NCBI RefSeq assembly: GCF_900103175.1
Contig: NZ_FNLF01000002.1
Coordinates: forward strand, 2,308,136 to 2,372,135
Length of the DNA stretch: 64,000 nt
Source: Tsukamurella pulmonis
GTDB taxonomy: Bacteria > Actinomycetota > Actinomycetes > Mycobacteriales > Mycobacteriaceae
Reading direction: 5' to 3'
Shown: one piece after another, positions 11,156 to 20,694 of the stretch
Position numbering within the stretch: position 1 is the first letter of the stretch
How the letters are laid out: every line of letters starts with the position of its first letter
Translations under genes and position numbers: made by a program
Notes under the pieces: generated by a model
What the model saw: the letters and a program-made list of their open reading frames with translations, nothing else
What the model was told of the DNA's origin: nothing
The model's database searches: none

Positions 11156-11158
11156 GCT
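11153..11158 (+). promoter_or_regulatory. -10 element, possible leaderless internal promoter of priA
   Basis: TAGGCT followed by GGTCGC and the GTG at 11165. It overlaps the stop codon of the small membrane gene. It could give priA and downstream genes an internal leaderless promoter. Confidence 0.4.
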
Positions 11159-11164
11159 GGTCGC

Positions 11165-11899
11165 GTGAGTCTGGTACTTCTTCCCGCAGTCGACGTCGCC
11201 GAGGGCCGGGCCGTGCGCCTGGTGCAGGGGGAGGCCGGCAGCGAGACGGCCTACGGTTCGCCGCGCGACGCCGCCCTCGCCTGGCAGAACGACGGTGCGG
11301 AGTGGGTCCACCTCGTGGACCTCGACGCCGCTTTCGGTAAGGGCAGCAACCGCGAGCTCCTGGCCGGCGTCATCGGCGAGCTCGACGTCAAGGTGGAGCT
11401 GTCCGGCGGCATCCGCGACGACGACTCCCTCGCGGCGGCGCTCGCCACCGGCTGTGCCCGCGTGAACCTGGGCACCGCGGCGATCGAGAACCCGCAGTGG
11501 TGCGCGAGCGCCATCGCCCGCTACGGCGACAAGATCGCCGTCGGCCTCGACGTCAAGCAGATCGACGGGCAGTGGCGGCTGCGCGGCCGCGGCTGGGTCA
11601 CCGACGGCGGCGACCTCTGGGAGGTCCTCGAGCGGCTGAACAACGACGGCTGCAGCCGCTACGTGGTCACCGACGTCTCCAAGGACGGCACCCTGACCGG
11701 CCCCAACCTCGACCTGCTGTCGGCCGTGGCGGCAGCCACCGATTCGCCCGTCGTGGCCTCCGGCGGCATCTCCGCGCTGGAGGACCTCACCGCGATCGCC
11801 ACCCTCGTCGATCAGGGCGTGGACTCCGCGATCATCGGCAAGGCGCTCTACGCCGGGCGGTTCACCCTCCCCGAGGCCCTCGACGCGGTGTCGCGCTAG
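11165..11899 (+). CDS. priA: Bifunctional HisA/TrpF isomerase (PriA)
   Basis: This 244-residue (beta/alpha)8 barrel isomerises ProFAR in histidine synthesis. In actinobacteria lacking trpF it also isomerises phosphoribosyl anthranilate in tryptophan synthesis. The catalytic aspartates are D10 ([10 protein letters not shown]) and D170 ([10 protein letters not shown]), and the RLRGRGW segment matches the active-site Arg/Trp loop that PriA uses to switch substrates. The sequence closely follows M. tuberculosis PriA as I recall it. No trpF is found among the trp genes here, which supports the double role. GTG start 10 bases after the previous stop, with a TAGGCT -10 and no Shine-Dalgarno. Confidence 0.95.
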   Translation: MSLVLLPAVDVAEGRAVRLVQGEAGSETAYGSPRDAALAWQNDGAEWVHLVDLDAAFGKGSNRELLAGVIGELDVKVELSGGIRDDDSLAAALATGCARVNLGTAAIENPQWCASAIARYGDKIAVGLDVKQIDGQWRLRGRGWVTDGGDLWEVLERLNNDGCSRYVVTDVSKDGTLTGPNLDLLSAVAAATDSPVVASGGISALEDLTAIATLVDQGVDSAIIGKALYAGRFTLPEALDAVSR

Positions 11900-12762
11900 T
11901 GGCCGCCCTGCCCGACGGCTTCACCGCCGACCCCGACCGGCTCCTCGCCCTCGCAGGCGAGGCGCTGGACGCCGCTGCGCCCCGCTTCATCGAGGGCGTC
12001 GGCGCGCCGGCGTCCGTCGCGAAGGGCCCGGCCGACTTCGCCACCGATCTCGACCTCGAGCTGGAGCGGCGGATCACCGCGGCCGTCGCCGAGGCCACGG
12101 GTGTTCCGGTGCACGGCGAGGAGTACGGCGGAGCCCCGGTCGACGAGGGCACCGTGTGGGTCCTCGATCCCATCGACGGCACCTTCAACTACTCCGCCGG
12201 ATACCCCGCCACGGGAACGCTGCTCGGCCTCCTGCACGACGGCAAACCGGTTGCGGGCCTGGCCTGGTTCCCCCTCGTGGGCGACGCCTTCGCCGGCCAC
12301 GTCGCGGGCCCCGTCCGCAACCGCGGCGAGGCACTGCCGCCACTGAGCGACGGCGGGCTGGACGACGCGATGATCGCCGTCGGCAGCTTCAGCCGCGGCA
12401 GCAACGGGCACTTCCCCGGCGACTACCGCTACGCCATCCTCGGCGAGGTCTCGCGCCGCGTGGCGCGCGTGCGCCAGTTCGGGTCGACGGGCGTCGACCT
12501 CGCCTACACCGCCGCCGGCGCGCTCGGCGGTGCCGTGGTCTTCGGCCACCATCCGTGGGACAACGCCGCGGGTGCCGCGCTCGTGCTCGCCGCCGGCGGC
12601 CGCGTCACCGACCTCGCGGGCGAGGAATGGCACGTCGGCTCCGACTCCGTCCTCGCGGGCGCCCCCGGCGTCTACGACGAGCTCGCGGCGATCGTCCGGT
12701 CGGTCGGCGCACCGTCGGACTTCCGCGGCGATCCGGGGCACCCCGGAACCCTGGGCTACTAG
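11899..12762 (+). CDS. impA: Inositol monophosphatase family protein (ImpA-like)
   Basis: This 287-residue Mg-dependent phosphatase is of the inositol monophosphatase fold. It has an early metal-site GEEYGG segment, the hallmark WVLDPIDGTFNYSAG near residue 90, and a late metal site HHPWDNAAGAALVLAAGG. M. tuberculosis has impA at the same position in its his operon. The substrate may be inositol phosphate, or histidinol phosphate, since HisN enzymes of actinobacteria belong to this fold; sequence alone does not decide. The GTG at 11899 overlaps the priA stop (TAGTG). Confidence 0.88.
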   Translation: MAALPDGFTADPDRLLALAGEALDAAAPRFIEGVGAPASVAKGPADFATDLDLELERRITAAVAEATGVPVHGEEYGGAPVDEGTVWVLDPIDGTFNYSAGYPATGTLLGLLHDGKPVAGLAWFPLVGDAFAGHVAGPVRNRGEALPPLSDGGLDDAMIAVGSFSRGSNGHFPGDYRYAILGEVSRRVARVRQFGSTGVDLAYTAAGALGGAVVFGHHPWDNAAGAALVLAAGGRVTDLAGEEWHVGSDSVLAGAPGVYDELAAIVRSVGAPSDFRGDPGHPGTLGY

Positions 12763-12786
12763 AGACATTCGAAGGAGGCGGAACCG

Positions 12787-13563
12787 ATGACGGTGGCCGT
12801 GCGCGTGATCCCGTGCCTGGACGTCGACGACGGGCGCGTCGTCAAGGGCGTCAATTTCCAGAACCTGCGTGACGCGGGCGATCCCGTCGAGCTGGCCGCC
12901 GCGTACGACGCGCAGGGCGCCGACGAACTGACCTTCCTCGACGTCACCGCATCGAGCTCGGGCCGCGGCACCATGCTCGAAGTGGTACGCCGCACCGCCG
13001 AACAGGTCTTCATCCCGCTCACCGTCGGCGGCGGCGTCCGCTCGGTCGAGGACGTCGACACCCTGCTGCGCGCGGGCGCCGACAAGGTCTCCGTGAACAC
13101 CGCCGCGATCGTCCGCCCGGAACTGCTGCGCGAGCTGTCCAACCGGTTCGGCAGCCAGTGCATCGTGCTCTCCGTCGACGCCCGCACCGTCCCCGACGGC
13201 GAGGAGCCGACACCGTCGGGCTGGGAGGTCACCACGCACGGCGGCCGCAAGGGCACCGGCATCGACGCCATCGAATGGGCCCGCCGCGGTGAGGAACTCG
13301 GCGTGGGCGAGATCCTGCTGAATTCGATGGACGCCGACGGCACCAAGGCCGGCTTCGACCTGCGGATGATCACCGCCGCCCGCGCGGCCGTGCACATCCC
13401 CGTCATCGCCTCCGGCGGCGCGGGTGCGGTCGAGCACTTCGCGCCCGCCGTCGAGGCGGGTGCCGACGCGGTGCTCGCCGCCAGTGTCTTCCACTTCGGG
13501 GACATGACGATCGGTGAGGTCAAGGACGAGATGGCCGAGCACGCCCTGGTGGTGCGGCGATGA
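12787..13563 (+). CDS. hisF: Imidazole glycerol phosphate synthase, cyclase subunit HisF
   Basis: This 258-residue (beta/alpha)8 barrel uses ammonia from HisH to form imidazole glycerol phosphate and AICAR. The catalytic aspartates lie in [15 protein letters not shown] and IVLSVDAR. Phosphate-binding loops are seen at [10 protein letters not shown] and [13 protein letters not shown]. The ATG has a near-perfect ribosome site (GAAGGAGG, 8 bases upstream), unlike its neighbours, so its translation is independently initiated. The stop overlaps hisI. Confidence 0.97.
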   Translation: MTVAVRVIPCLDVDDGRVVKGVNFQNLRDAGDPVELAAAYDAQGADELTFLDVTASSSGRGTMLEVVRRTAEQVFIPLTVGGGVRSVEDVDTLLRAGADKVSVNTAAIVRPELLRELSNRFGSQCIVLSVDARTVPDGEEPTPSGWEVTTHGGRKGTGIDAIEWARRGEELGVGEILLNSMDADGTKAGFDLRMITAARAAVHIPVIASGGAGAVEHFAPAVEAGADAVLAASVFHFGDMTIGEVKDEMAEHALVVRR

Positions 13564-13907
13564 CGGAGCTCGACAGCGCGATCGCCGGCCGGCTCAAGCG
13601 CAACGCCGACGGACTCGTCGCCGCCATCGCGCAGGAGGAGGGCACCGGCGACGTCCTCATGATGGCCTGGATGAACGACGAGGCCCTCGCGATGACCCTC
13701 GCGACCCGCAAGGGCACGTACTACTCGCGCTCGCGGCAGCAGCTGTGGGTCAAGGGGGAGACCTCGGGCCACGTGCAGGAGGTGCGCGGCGTGCGGCTCG
13801 ACTGCGACGGCGACACGGTTCTGCTCACGGTCCGCCAGACCGGGCCCGCGTGCCACACGGGCACGCACACCTGCTTCGACGGTGACCTGCTCCTCGGGGC
13901 GGAGTGA
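13560..13907 (+). CDS. hisI: Phosphoribosyl-AMP cyclohydrolase HisI
   Basis: This 115-residue enzyme opens the adenine ring of PR-AMP in the third step of histidine synthesis. The metal-binding signature DCDGD and the paired cysteines of [12 protein letters not shown] are present. [19 protein letters not shown] is the conserved substrate segment. It is monofunctional, with no HisE domain. The ATG overlaps the hisF stop by 4 bases. It ends 3 bases before the end of the convergent bcp gene. Confidence 0.97.
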   Translation: MTELDSAIAGRLKRNADGLVAAIAQEEGTGDVLMMAWMNDEALAMTLATRKGTYYSRSRQQLWVKGETSGHVQEVRGVRLDCDGDTVLLTVRQTGPACHTGTHTCFDGDLLLGAE

Positions 13908-13910
13908 TCG

Positions 13911-14369
13911 TCAGCCGCTGAGCGTGCGCAGGAAGGCCAGCGTCTCCTCGACGTGCGCCACCGCCCGCAGCTCGCCCACGACGATGTGCAGCACCGTCCC
14001 GTCGGTGTCGATGAGGAAGGTCTGCCGCCGCACCGGCGCCACCGCGAACTTCCCGCGTTTGACGTCGTACTCCGCGGCGACGGCACCGTCGGCGTCGGTG
14101 AGCAGGGGGAACCCGGGCTCCATGACGTCCGCGAACGCTTGCGTCCGCACGAGCGGGTCCATACTGATCCCGATCCGGGCCGTGCCGCGGCGGTCGAACT
14201 CCTCACCCGCGTCGCGGAACCGGCCGACCTCGGCCACGCACACCGGGAGCCCGGCGGTGAGGTAGAAGAAGACCGCCGCCCGGCCGTCGCCGCGGAGCTC
14301 GGAGAGCGTGCGAACGGTGCCGGTGCGGTCGGGGAGTGCGAAGTCCGGGGCCTGCTGGCCTATGCGCAT
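13911..14369 (-). CDS. bcp: Peroxiredoxin of the Bcp/PrxQ family, with altered active-site motif
   Basis: This 152-residue thioredoxin-fold peroxidase starts [17 protein letters not shown]. The candidate peroxidatic cysteine is C44 in [18 protein letters not shown]. Family members normally have PxxxTxxC here (TPGCTKE); in this protein the proline and the threonine positions are both leucine. The active-site arginine region ([15 protein letters not shown]) is kept. Position and strand match bcpB between the his and trp genes in M. tuberculosis. The ATG at 14369 is chosen; a GTG two codons upstream is possible. It is divergent from trpE, with only 37 bases between starts. Confidence 0.88.
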   Translation of the reverse strand: MRIGQQAPDFALPDRTGTVRTLSELRGDGRAAVFFYLTAGLPVCVAEVGRFRDAGEEFDRRGTARIGISMDPLVRTQAFADVMEPGFPLLTDADGAVAAEYDVKRGKFAVAPVRRQTFLIDTDGTVLHIVVGELRAVAHVEETLAFLRTLSG

Positions 14370-14406
14370 GGCCACGAACCTACCGGCGCTGGGATACTGG
14401 CAGGCG

Positions 14407-15963
14407 ATGAGTACCGCACAGCAGCCGAACCTGCAGCCCGACGGCGCGACCACCAGCCGAGACGAGTTCCTCGCGCTCGCGGACCGGCATCGCGTGGTGC
14501 CCGTGATCCGCACGGTGCTCGCCGACGCCGAGACGCCGCTCTCGGCGTACCGCAAGCTCGCCGGGGGCCGACCCGGCACCTTCCTGCTCGAATCCGCCGC
14601 GGCCGGGCAGTCCTGGAGTCGATGGTCGTTCGTCGGGGCCCCCGCGCCCGCTGCGCTGACCGTCGTCGACGGTGCCGCCACCTGGATCGGGAAGGCGCCC
14701 GCGGGCGCACCGTCGGGCGGGGATCCGATCGAGGCCCTCGGCGAGGTGCTGCGGCTGCTCAGTTCGGAGCGGATCGAGGGGCTGCCGCCGCTCAACGGCG
14801 GCATGGTCGGCTACCTCGCCTACGACGCGGTGCGGCGCCTGGAGCGCCTGCCCGACACCACCGTCGACGACCTGCACCTGCCCGAGATGGTGTGGCTGCT
14901 CGCGACGGACCTCGCGGCGATCGACCACCACGAGGGCACCATCACCCTCATCGCCAACGCGGTGAACTGGGACGGCTCGGCCGATCGGGTGGACGAGGCG
15001 TACGCCGACGCCGTCGCGCGGCTCGACGCCATGGAGGCCGCGCTGGCCGCGCCGCTCGCGTCGTCGGTGGCGTCCTTCACCCGCCCCGAGCCCGAGTACA
15101 CGGCGCAGCGGACCGTCGAGGAGTACAGCGCGATCGTCGAGAAACTGGTCGGCGACATCGAGGCCGGCGAGGCCTTCCAGGTGGTTCCCTCACAGCGCTT
15201 CTCGGTCCCCAGCGACGCCGACCCGATCGACGTCTACCGGGTGCTGCGGGCGTCGAACCCCAGTCCGTACATGTACCTCGTCCAGGTCCCCGCGCCCGAC
15301 GGCTCCGTCGCCTTCTCCATCGTCGGCTCCAGCCCCGAGGCGCTCGTCACCGTCTCCGACGGCACCGCCACCACGCACCCGATCGCGGGCACCCGATGGC
15401 GCGGGGCCTCCGCCGAGGAGGACCTGCTGCTGGAGAAGGACCTGCAGGCCGACGAGAAGGAGAACAGCGAGCACTTGATGCTCGTCGACCTCGGCCGCAA
15501 CGATCTCGGCCGCGTGTGCACGCCCGGCACCGTCCGCGTCACCGATTACCGCCGCATCGAGCGCTACAGCCACGTCATGCACCTGGTCTCGACGGTCTCG
15601 GGCGACCTCGCGCCGGGGAGGCAGGCGCTCGACGCCGTTGCGGCCTGCTTCCCCGCGGGCACTCTCACGGGCGCGCCGAAGGTGCGCGCGATGGAGCTCA
15701 TCGACGAAGCGGAGATCACCCGGCGCGGCCTCTACGGCGGCATCGTCGGCTATCTCGACTTCGCCGGCGACGCCGACACCGCGATCGCCATCCGCACCGC
15801 GGTGCTCAAAGACGGCACCGCGTACGTGCAGGCCGGCGGCGGCGTCGTGGCCGACTCCGTCGGCGAGTACGAGTACAACGAGTCGCGCAACAAGGCGCTC
15901 GCGGCGCTCAAGGCCGTCGCCGCGGCCAACACGCTGCGCGGCGTGACGGGGGAGGCCCGATGA
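14407..15963 (+). CDS. trpE: Anthranilate synthase component I
   Basis: This 518-residue enzyme converts chorismate to anthranilate, the first step of tryptophan synthesis. The N-terminal regulatory region contains LLES near residue 60, the tryptophan feedback-binding motif. The chorismate domain holds [43 protein letters not shown] and [16 protein letters not shown]. TrpG is not in the window. The ATG at 14407 lies just after GATACTGGCAGGCG, so it is weakly led or leaderless; no leader peptide or attenuator was found. The stop overlaps the next gene by ATGA. Confidence 0.96.
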   Translation: MSTAQQPNLQPDGATTSRDEFLALADRHRVVPVIRTVLADAETPLSAYRKLAGGRPGTFLLESAAAGQSWSRWSFVGAPAPAALTVVDGAATWIGKAPAGAPSGGDPIEALGEVLRLLSSERIEGLPPLNGGMVGYLAYDAVRRLERLPDTTVDDLHLPEMVWLLATDLAAIDHHEGTITLIANAVNWDGSADRVDEAYADAVARLDAMEAALAAPLASSVASFTRPEPEYTAQRTVEEYSAIVEKLVGDIEAGEAFQVVPSQRFSVPSDADPIDVYRVLRASNPSPYMYLVQVPAPDGSVAFSIVGSSPEALVTVSDGTATTHPIAGTRWRGASAEEDLLLEKDLQADEKENSEHLMLVDLGRNDLGRVCTPGTVRVTDYRRIERYSHVMHLVSTVSGDLAPGRQALDAVAACFPAGTLTGAPKVRAMELIDEAEITRRGLYGGIVGYLDFAGDADTAIAIRTAVLKDGTAYVQAGGGVVADSVGEYEYNESRNKALAALKAVAAANTLRGVTGEAR

Positions 15964-16661
15964 ACGCCAAGCGGAACCTCGCGATCGCTTCGCTGCTGCT
16001 GGCCGGGGCGGCGGGCGCCGTCTGGGGATCCAGCCGGATGTCGTGGATGGGCGTGACGATCGCGGACGGGCTGACCGTCGAGCGATCCGTGGACGTCGCC
16101 GGGCACACCTGGGCGCCCGCACTGGCGGCACTGTGGCTGGTCTTCCTCGCAGCGATCGCCGCGGGCCTGGCGCTGAAGAACTGGGCCCGGGGCGTGGTGG
16201 CCGTGATCGTCGCGGTGGCCGCGATCGGCACCGCCTACCCGGCCGTCACGGTGCTCACGCAGGAGCCGGACATCGGCTACCTGGAGAAGATCCTGCGCGA
16301 TGCGCCGGCCGACGGTGATGCGGGCGGCGTGATCATGGGCAACAAGGACTACATCTCCCAGGTGGACCCGGCCCTGGCCGGCCCGTGGGTCGCGATCCTG
16401 GGAGCCGTGCTGGCGGTGCTCGCCGCGACGCTGCTCATGCGCAGCCTCCGGCGCGGCGGCATGGGCTCGCAGTACGTCTCGCCCGCCGCGCGACGGGCCG
16501 AGCTCGAGCAGCGCGTCTTCGACGGCGCCGCCGCGGAACCGTCCTCCGAGCGCGACCTGTGGGACGCGCTCGACGGCGGCGACGACCCCACGGAGACCGA
16601 GGGCACGCGCCCGGAGACGGAGCGGGGGGCCGGACCGGAGCGCCCCCGGGCCGAGGGCTAA
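15960..16661 (+). CDS. Trp biosynthesis-associated membrane protein (TIGR02234 type)
   Basis: This 233-residue protein has four hydrophobic helices (about residues 6-26, 48-70, 75-95 and 140-160) and a long acidic, Pro/Glu/Arg-rich cytoplasmic tail. It occupies the slot between trpE and trpC that actinobacteria reserve for a membrane protein of unknown function (Rv1610 position, TIGR02234). SRMSWM after the first helix and the [12 protein letters not shown] segment after the last are recognisable. It is coupled to trpE by an ATGA overlap. Confidence 0.88.
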   Translation: MNAKRNLAIASLLLAGAAGAVWGSSRMSWMGVTIADGLTVERSVDVAGHTWAPALAALWLVFLAAIAAGLALKNWARGVVAVIVAVAAIGTAYPAVTVLTQEPDIGYLEKILRDAPADGDAGGVIMGNKDYISQVDPALAGPWVAILGAVLAVLAATLLMRSLRRGGMGSQYVSPAARRAELEQRVFDGAAAEPSSERDLWDALDGGDDPTETEGTRPETERGAGPERPRAEG

Positions 16662-16701
16662 TGTTGGAGCACGCTCCACGATTCAGGAAGGGCCCGCAGC
16701 C

Positions 16702-17520
16702 GTGACTTCACCCACTGCTCTCGACTCGATCATCGAGGGTGTGCGCGCGGACCTGGCGGCCCGTGAGGCCCTCGTCGACCTCGCCGCGATCAAGGCGGCC
16801 GCCAAGGCCGCGCCGCCCGCGATCGACGCCACCGCGGCCCTGCGTGAGCCCGGTATCGCCGTCATCGCCGAGGTCAAGCGCGCCAGCCCGTCGAAGGGCG
16901 ATCTGGCCGGGATCGCCGATCCCGCGATGCTCGCCTGCGAGTACGAGGCCGGGGGCGCACGCGCGATCAGCGTGCTCACCGAGGAGCGCCGTTTCAAGGG
17001 CTCGCTGGCCGATCTCGACGCGGTCCGCGAGCGGGTGCGGATCCCCGTGCTGCGCAAGGACTTCATCGTCACGCCGTATCAGATCCACGAGGCCCGCGCG
17101 CACGGCGCCGACATCGTGCTGCTCATCGTCGCGGCGCTCGAACAGCCGGTCCTGGTCTCGCTGCTGGACCGGATCGAATCGCTGGGCATGACCGCGCTCG
17201 TCGAGGTGCACACCGAGGACGAGGCCGATCGCGCCATGGAGGCCGGGGCCACCGTGATCGGCGTGAACGCCCGCAACCTCAAGACCCTCGAGGTCGATCG
17301 CGACTCCTTCGCGCGGATCGCGCCGGGCCTGCCCTCGTCGGTGATCAAGATCGCCGAGTCGGGCGTGCGCGACAGCCGCGACCTGCTCACCTACGCCGGC
17401 CAGGGTGCCGACGGGGTGCTCGTGGGCGAGGGCCTGGTCACCGCCGGCGACCCCCGCACCGCCGTCGCCGACCTGGTGACCGCCGGCTCGCACCCGAGCT
17501 GCCCGCGCCCCGCGCGCTAG
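16702..17520 (+). CDS. trpC: Indole-3-glycerol phosphate synthase
   Basis: This 272-residue (beta/alpha)8 barrel closes the indole ring. The signature [15 protein letters not shown] holds a catalytic lysine. [43 protein letters not shown] and [12 protein letters not shown] complete the conserved strands. It is monofunctional, with no TrpF fusion, consistent with PriA doing the TrpF step. The GTG at 16702 has GGAAGGG about 10 bases upstream. The stop overlaps that of the convergent kinase gene. In M. tuberculosis trpB follows directly; here trpB is about 6.7 kb away. Confidence 0.96.
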   Translation: MTSPTALDSIIEGVRADLAAREALVDLAAIKAAAKAAPPAIDATAALREPGIAVIAEVKRASPSKGDLAGIADPAMLACEYEAGGARAISVLTEERRFKGSLADLDAVRERVRIPVLRKDFIVTPYQIHEARAHGADIVLLIVAALEQPVLVSLLDRIESLGMTALVEVHTEDEADRAMEAGATVIGVNARNLKTLEVDRDSFARIAPGLPSSVIKIAESGVRDSRDLLTYAGQGADGVLVGEGLVTAGDPRTAVADLVTAGSHPSCPRPAR

Positions 17521-18416
17521 CGCTGCGAGCCCCGTCGTCCCAGTTCGCGCAACGCGATCTGGACGGCGCCCCGCACCGGGTCGACGGTGAGCACGCGCAG
17601 ATCGGAGATCCCGCGCATGCCCAAGTGGTGCCGGACGCGGCGCTGCAGGGCGGGCTGGTGCACCGCCAGCCCCCCGGCGAGGACCACCGGCCCCGTCGAG
17701 CCGATCCGCTCGGCCACCGACACCGCGATGTCCGTCAGTGCGCGCGCCGCCTCCTCGACGATCTCGATGCTCGCCGCATCGCCGGACTGCGCCAGCTCGA
17801 AGACGACGCGCGCGCGACCGGCCCAGTACCGCCGTTCCTGCTGCGCGTAGAAGTGATCGAGCAGCTCCTCCGTCCCCTGCAGGCCGCAGTCCGCGGCGAG
17901 CTGCTGGCCCAGGTGATCGGCGGACTCGTCGCGGTCGAGTCGGATCAGGGTGCGGCGGACCGCCTCCTTGGCGACCCAGTAACCGCTGCCCTCGTCCCCG
18001 AGGAGGTAGCCCCAGCCGCCCGCGCGGGCGCGCCGCTCGTCCTTCCGTCCCCAGGCGACGGCGCCGGTGCCGGAGATGACGGCGATGCCGTCGCGGACGC
18101 CGGCCGCGGCGAGGATGAGCTGGCTGTCGTGCACCACCCGGATGCGGGCCCCCGGGACGCGTTCGGCGAGCAGCGCGGTCAGGGTGGCCGCGCCCGCCGG
18201 GGTCTCCACCCCGGCCGCGCCGGCGCACACCGCCCCCACCCCGTCGACGCCGAGGCGGGCGAGGGCGATGTCGAGCTGGCGCCCGGCCTCGTCGCGGCCC
18301 ACCGAGGAGATGTTCGCGCTGCCGGACAGGGCCTCGGTGACCACCACACCGTTCTCGGCGCGGACCGCCTGCGTCTTGGAGCCCCCGATGTCGAGGCCGA
18401 TCACAGCGGTGTTCAT
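17517..18416 (-). CDS. N-acetylglucosamine kinase-like protein (BadF/BcrAD ATPase family)
   Basis: This 299-residue sugar kinase is of the BadF/BadG/BcrA/BcrD fold. It has phosphate-1 [12 protein letters not shown] at the N-terminus, [11 protein letters not shown], phosphate-2 [12 protein letters not shown] and an adenosine-type [14 protein letters not shown]. This family includes animal-type GlcNAc kinases. The adjacent sugar transporter, the DasR-like regulator and the dre-like operators suggest that it phosphorylates GlcNAc after uptake as free sugar. The start overlaps the transporter stop by ATGA. Glucosamine or another aminosugar is possible. Confidence 0.87.
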   Translation of the reverse strand: MNTAVIGLDIGGSKTQAVRAENGVVVTEALSGSANISSVGRDEAGRQLDIALARLGVDGVGAVCAGAAGVETPAGAATLTALLAERVPGARIRVVHDSQLILAAAGVRDGIAVISGTGAVAWGRKDERRARAGGWGYLLGDEGSGYWVAKEAVRRTLIRLDRDESADHLGQQLAADCGLQGTEELLDHFYAQQERRYWAGRARVVFELAQSGDAASIEIVEEAARALTDIAVSVAERIGSTGPVVLAGGLAVHQPALQRRVRHHLGMRGISDLRVLTVDPVRGAVQIALRELGRRGSQR

Positions 18417-19840
18417 CGGGCCGGCGCCCCGGCCTTGTCGTCGTCGGCGGGCCAGGTGGCGTTGTTCTGCCAGTAGTACTGGATGTCCTCGAGCTTGCGG
18501 CCCTTGGTCTCCGGGGCGAACTTGAGAACGAACAGGAAGGCGACCACGGACAGCGCGCCGAAGACCGCGAAAGTCCCGGTGCCGCCGAGCAGGCGGCTGT
18601 TGAGCATCGTCAGCGTGACCTGCGCGACGATGGCGTTCGCCACCAGATCGGAGGTGAGCATCGCCGACGAGCCGTAAGCGCGCAGCCGGGCGGGGAAGGC
18701 CTCGCCGGCGTAGACCCAGACCAGCGAGCCGAAGCCGAACGAGAAGCCGATCACCACGAGAACCAGGCCGGCGAAACCGACGACGCCCGCGGTCTGGTGG
18801 TTCGTGAAGTCGCCGTCGGCCATGCGGTAGGCCAGGATCATCACGGCGAAGGCGAGGATCATGGTGCCGATTCCACCGAGCAGGATCGGGCGGCGGCCGA
18901 ACTTGTCCACGGTGAAGATCGAGATCACCACGGCCAGGAGGCCGAAGAGCTGCACGAACGCGGGCAGCATGTACTTGCCGAAGTTCCCGTCGTAGCCCAT
19001 CGAGGCGAAGATGTCCGGGCTGTAGTAGATGATCGCGTTGATACCGGTGATCTGGATGAAGAAGCCGAGGACGACCACGAAGAAGGTGGCGCGCAGGTAG
19101 GGCTTGTGGAAGAGCTGGCTCAGCTTGCCACCGGACTCGTCGGAGAGCTGGGCGCGCATCTCGTCGAGCTCGGCCTCGATGTCCGCCGCGGTCGAATCGG
19201 GCTCGATCGAGATCAGGGCGGCGCGGGCCTCGTGCTCGCGGCCGCGGGTCATGTACCAGCGGGCGGTGTCGGGCAGGCGGACGAGCAGCAGGGTGACGAT
19301 GATCGCCGGGACCGCGGCGAGGCCGAGCATCCACTTCCACGACGTGGTGCCCAGGCCGGCGAGCAGGTACCCCAGGATGTAGCCCAGGATGATGCCGACG
19401 ATCGTGGCGAACTGGTACGCCACCAGCATCGCGCCGCGTCGCTTGGCGGGGGCGGATTCCGCGACGAAGACCGGGACGACCACGACCGAGACGCCGACGG
19501 TCAGGCCGAGCAGGAACCGCGCGATCAGCAGCAGCGGCACCGTGGGGGCCAGCGCGCCGAACAGGGCGAAGACGCTGTAGCCCGCGGCGACGGCGATCAT
19601 CGCCTTGCGGCGGCCGACTTTGTTGGCGAACCAGCCGCCGGCGATGGCGCCGAGGATCTCGCCCACCACGACGACGGTGGCGAGTGCCTGCGTCATGCCG
19701 TCACCGAGGCCGAAGTCGGCGCGGATGAAGTCCTTCGCCGCAGCGATGTTCGACGTGTCGTACCCGTAGATCACACCGAGGCTCGCCGCCGCGATGCCGA
19801 CGAGGACCGCGCTGGATTTCGCAGCCTGCGTACCGCTCAT
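18413..19840 (-). CDS. Sugar porter family MFS transporter
   Basis: This 475-residue protein has twelve hydrophobic helices. Sugar-porter motifs are present: GRRKAM after helix 2, ARFLLGLTVGVSVVVVPVFV around helix 4, LPDTARWYM (variant of PESPRWL) before the central loop, ITGINAIIYYSPDIF in helix 7 and KFGRRPILL. It probably imports GlcNAc or a related sugar by proton symport; the kinase gene is coupled to it and the promoter carries dre-like sites. The ATG at 19840 is preceded by AAGGAGA. Confidence 0.9.
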   Translation of the reverse strand: MSGTQAAKSSAVLVGIAAASLGVIYGYDTSNIAAAKDFIRADFGLGDGMTQALATVVVVGEILGAIAGGWFANKVGRRKAMIAVAAGYSVFALFGALAPTVPLLLIARFLLGLTVGVSVVVVPVFVAESAPAKRRGAMLVAYQFATIVGIILGYILGYLLAGLGTTSWKWMLGLAAVPAIIVTLLLVRLPDTARWYMTRGREHEARAALISIEPDSTAADIEAELDEMRAQLSDESGGKLSQLFHKPYLRATFFVVVLGFFIQITGINAIIYYSPDIFASMGYDGNFGKYMLPAFVQLFGLLAVVISIFTVDKFGRRPILLGGIGTMILAFAVMILAYRMADGDFTNHQTAGVVGFAGLVLVVIGFSFGFGSLVWVYAGEAFPARLRAYGSSAMLTSDLVANAIVAQVTLTMLNSRLLGGTGTFAVFGALSVVAFLFVLKFAPETKGRKLEDIQYYWQNNATWPADDDKAGAPAR

Positions 19841-19864
19841 GTCTTCTCCTTGAGGTCTGCTTCA

Positions 19865-19910
19865 ATTGGTGTAGACCACTTGAAGTAGACCAAGAGTGGC
19901 ATAGACCACT
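19865..19910. promoter_or_regulatory. Cluster of dre-like operators (DasR/NagR type)
   Basis: ATTGGTGTAGACCACT (19865-19880) and AGTGGCATAGACCACT (19895-19910) match the DasR consensus AGTGGTCTAGACCACT at most positions. A weaker one, CTTGAAGTAGACCAAG (19879-19894), lies between. The outer sites are 30 bases apart, about three helical turns. They sit in the short divergent region between the sugar transporter gene and the DasR-like gene, so one repressor could control both directions, with release by a GlcN-6-P-type signal as known for DasR. Confidence 0.75.
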
Positions 19911-19938
19911 TTGGTCGTCAAGGGGTAACGTGGGGCAC

Positions 19939-20670
19939 ATGAGCCTTCCCTCGCCGTCGCAGACGGAGCCGCCGCGTTACTTCCGCGCGAAGCTCGAACT
20001 GCAGCGCCGGATCGGCGACCTCGGACACGGGGACACGTTGCCGGCCGAGCGTCGCCTCGCCGAGGAGCTCGGCGTCTCGCGGACCACCCTGCGCAAGGCC
20101 CTCGCGGAGCTCTCCGCCGAAGGGGTGCTGCGCCGCGAGCACGGCAGCGGCACCTACGTCGCGCCGCCCAAGGTCGTGCGGGTCCGCCAGCTGACGTCGC
20201 TGAGCGAGGACTTCGGCGTCGACGGCAAGGCCGTCCAGTCCCGCCTCCTGTCCTGCGAGCACGTCACCGCGGACGCGGAGGCGCAGGCCGCGTTGGAGCT
20301 GGCCCGGGGGGCGCGCGTGTATCGCGTGACCCGCCTGCGCATCGTCGACGACGAGCCGCTGGCGATCGAAGTGGCGCACCTGCGCGGCCCGCTGCGCGGC
20401 CTCGCCGCGCGCCTGGAGGAGCAGGCGTCGCTCTATCAAGTGCTGCGCGAGCAGTACGAGCGAGCGATCACCGCGGTCGAGGACACCGTCGAGACCGCGC
20501 TCGCGGCGCCGGGCGAGGCCGAGTTGCTCGGGGTCACGGCGGGGCATCCGCTGCTGATGGTGCACCGTCTGGGCCGCGACGCCGACGGGATCGCGCTCGA
20601 GTGGACGCGCAGCGTCTACCGCGGCGACCGCTTCAAGTTCGTCGCCCGCGCGAGTACGCCCGCGTCGTAG
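19939..20670 (+). CDS. GntR/HutC family regulator, DasR-like
   Basis: This 243-residue protein has an N-terminal GntR winged helix ([41 protein letters not shown], here cited by its ends) and a UTRA effector domain. The effector domain closely resembles Streptomyces Das[35 protein letters not shown], and the ending [17 protein letters not shown]. DasR represses chitin and GlcNAc genes and is released by glucosamine-6-phosphate. Divergent transcription from the transporter/kinase operon and the dre-like sites between them support the same role. The ATG at 19939 is chosen; a GTG at 19930 is also possible. Confidence 0.92.
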   Translation: MSLPSPSQTEPPRYFRAKLELQRRIGDLGHGDTLPAERRLAEELGVSRTTLRKALAELSAEGVLRREHGSGTYVAPPKVVRVRQLTSLSEDFGVDGKAVQSRLLSCEHVTADAEAQAALELARGARVYRVTRLRIVDDEPLAIEVAHLRGPLRGLAARLEEQASLYQVLREQYERAITAVEDTVETALAAPGEAELLGVTAGHPLLMVHRLGRDADGIALEWTRSVYRGDRFKFVARASTPAS

Positions 20671-20694
20671 CCGTGCGCCTGCCGCCGCGGTCCG

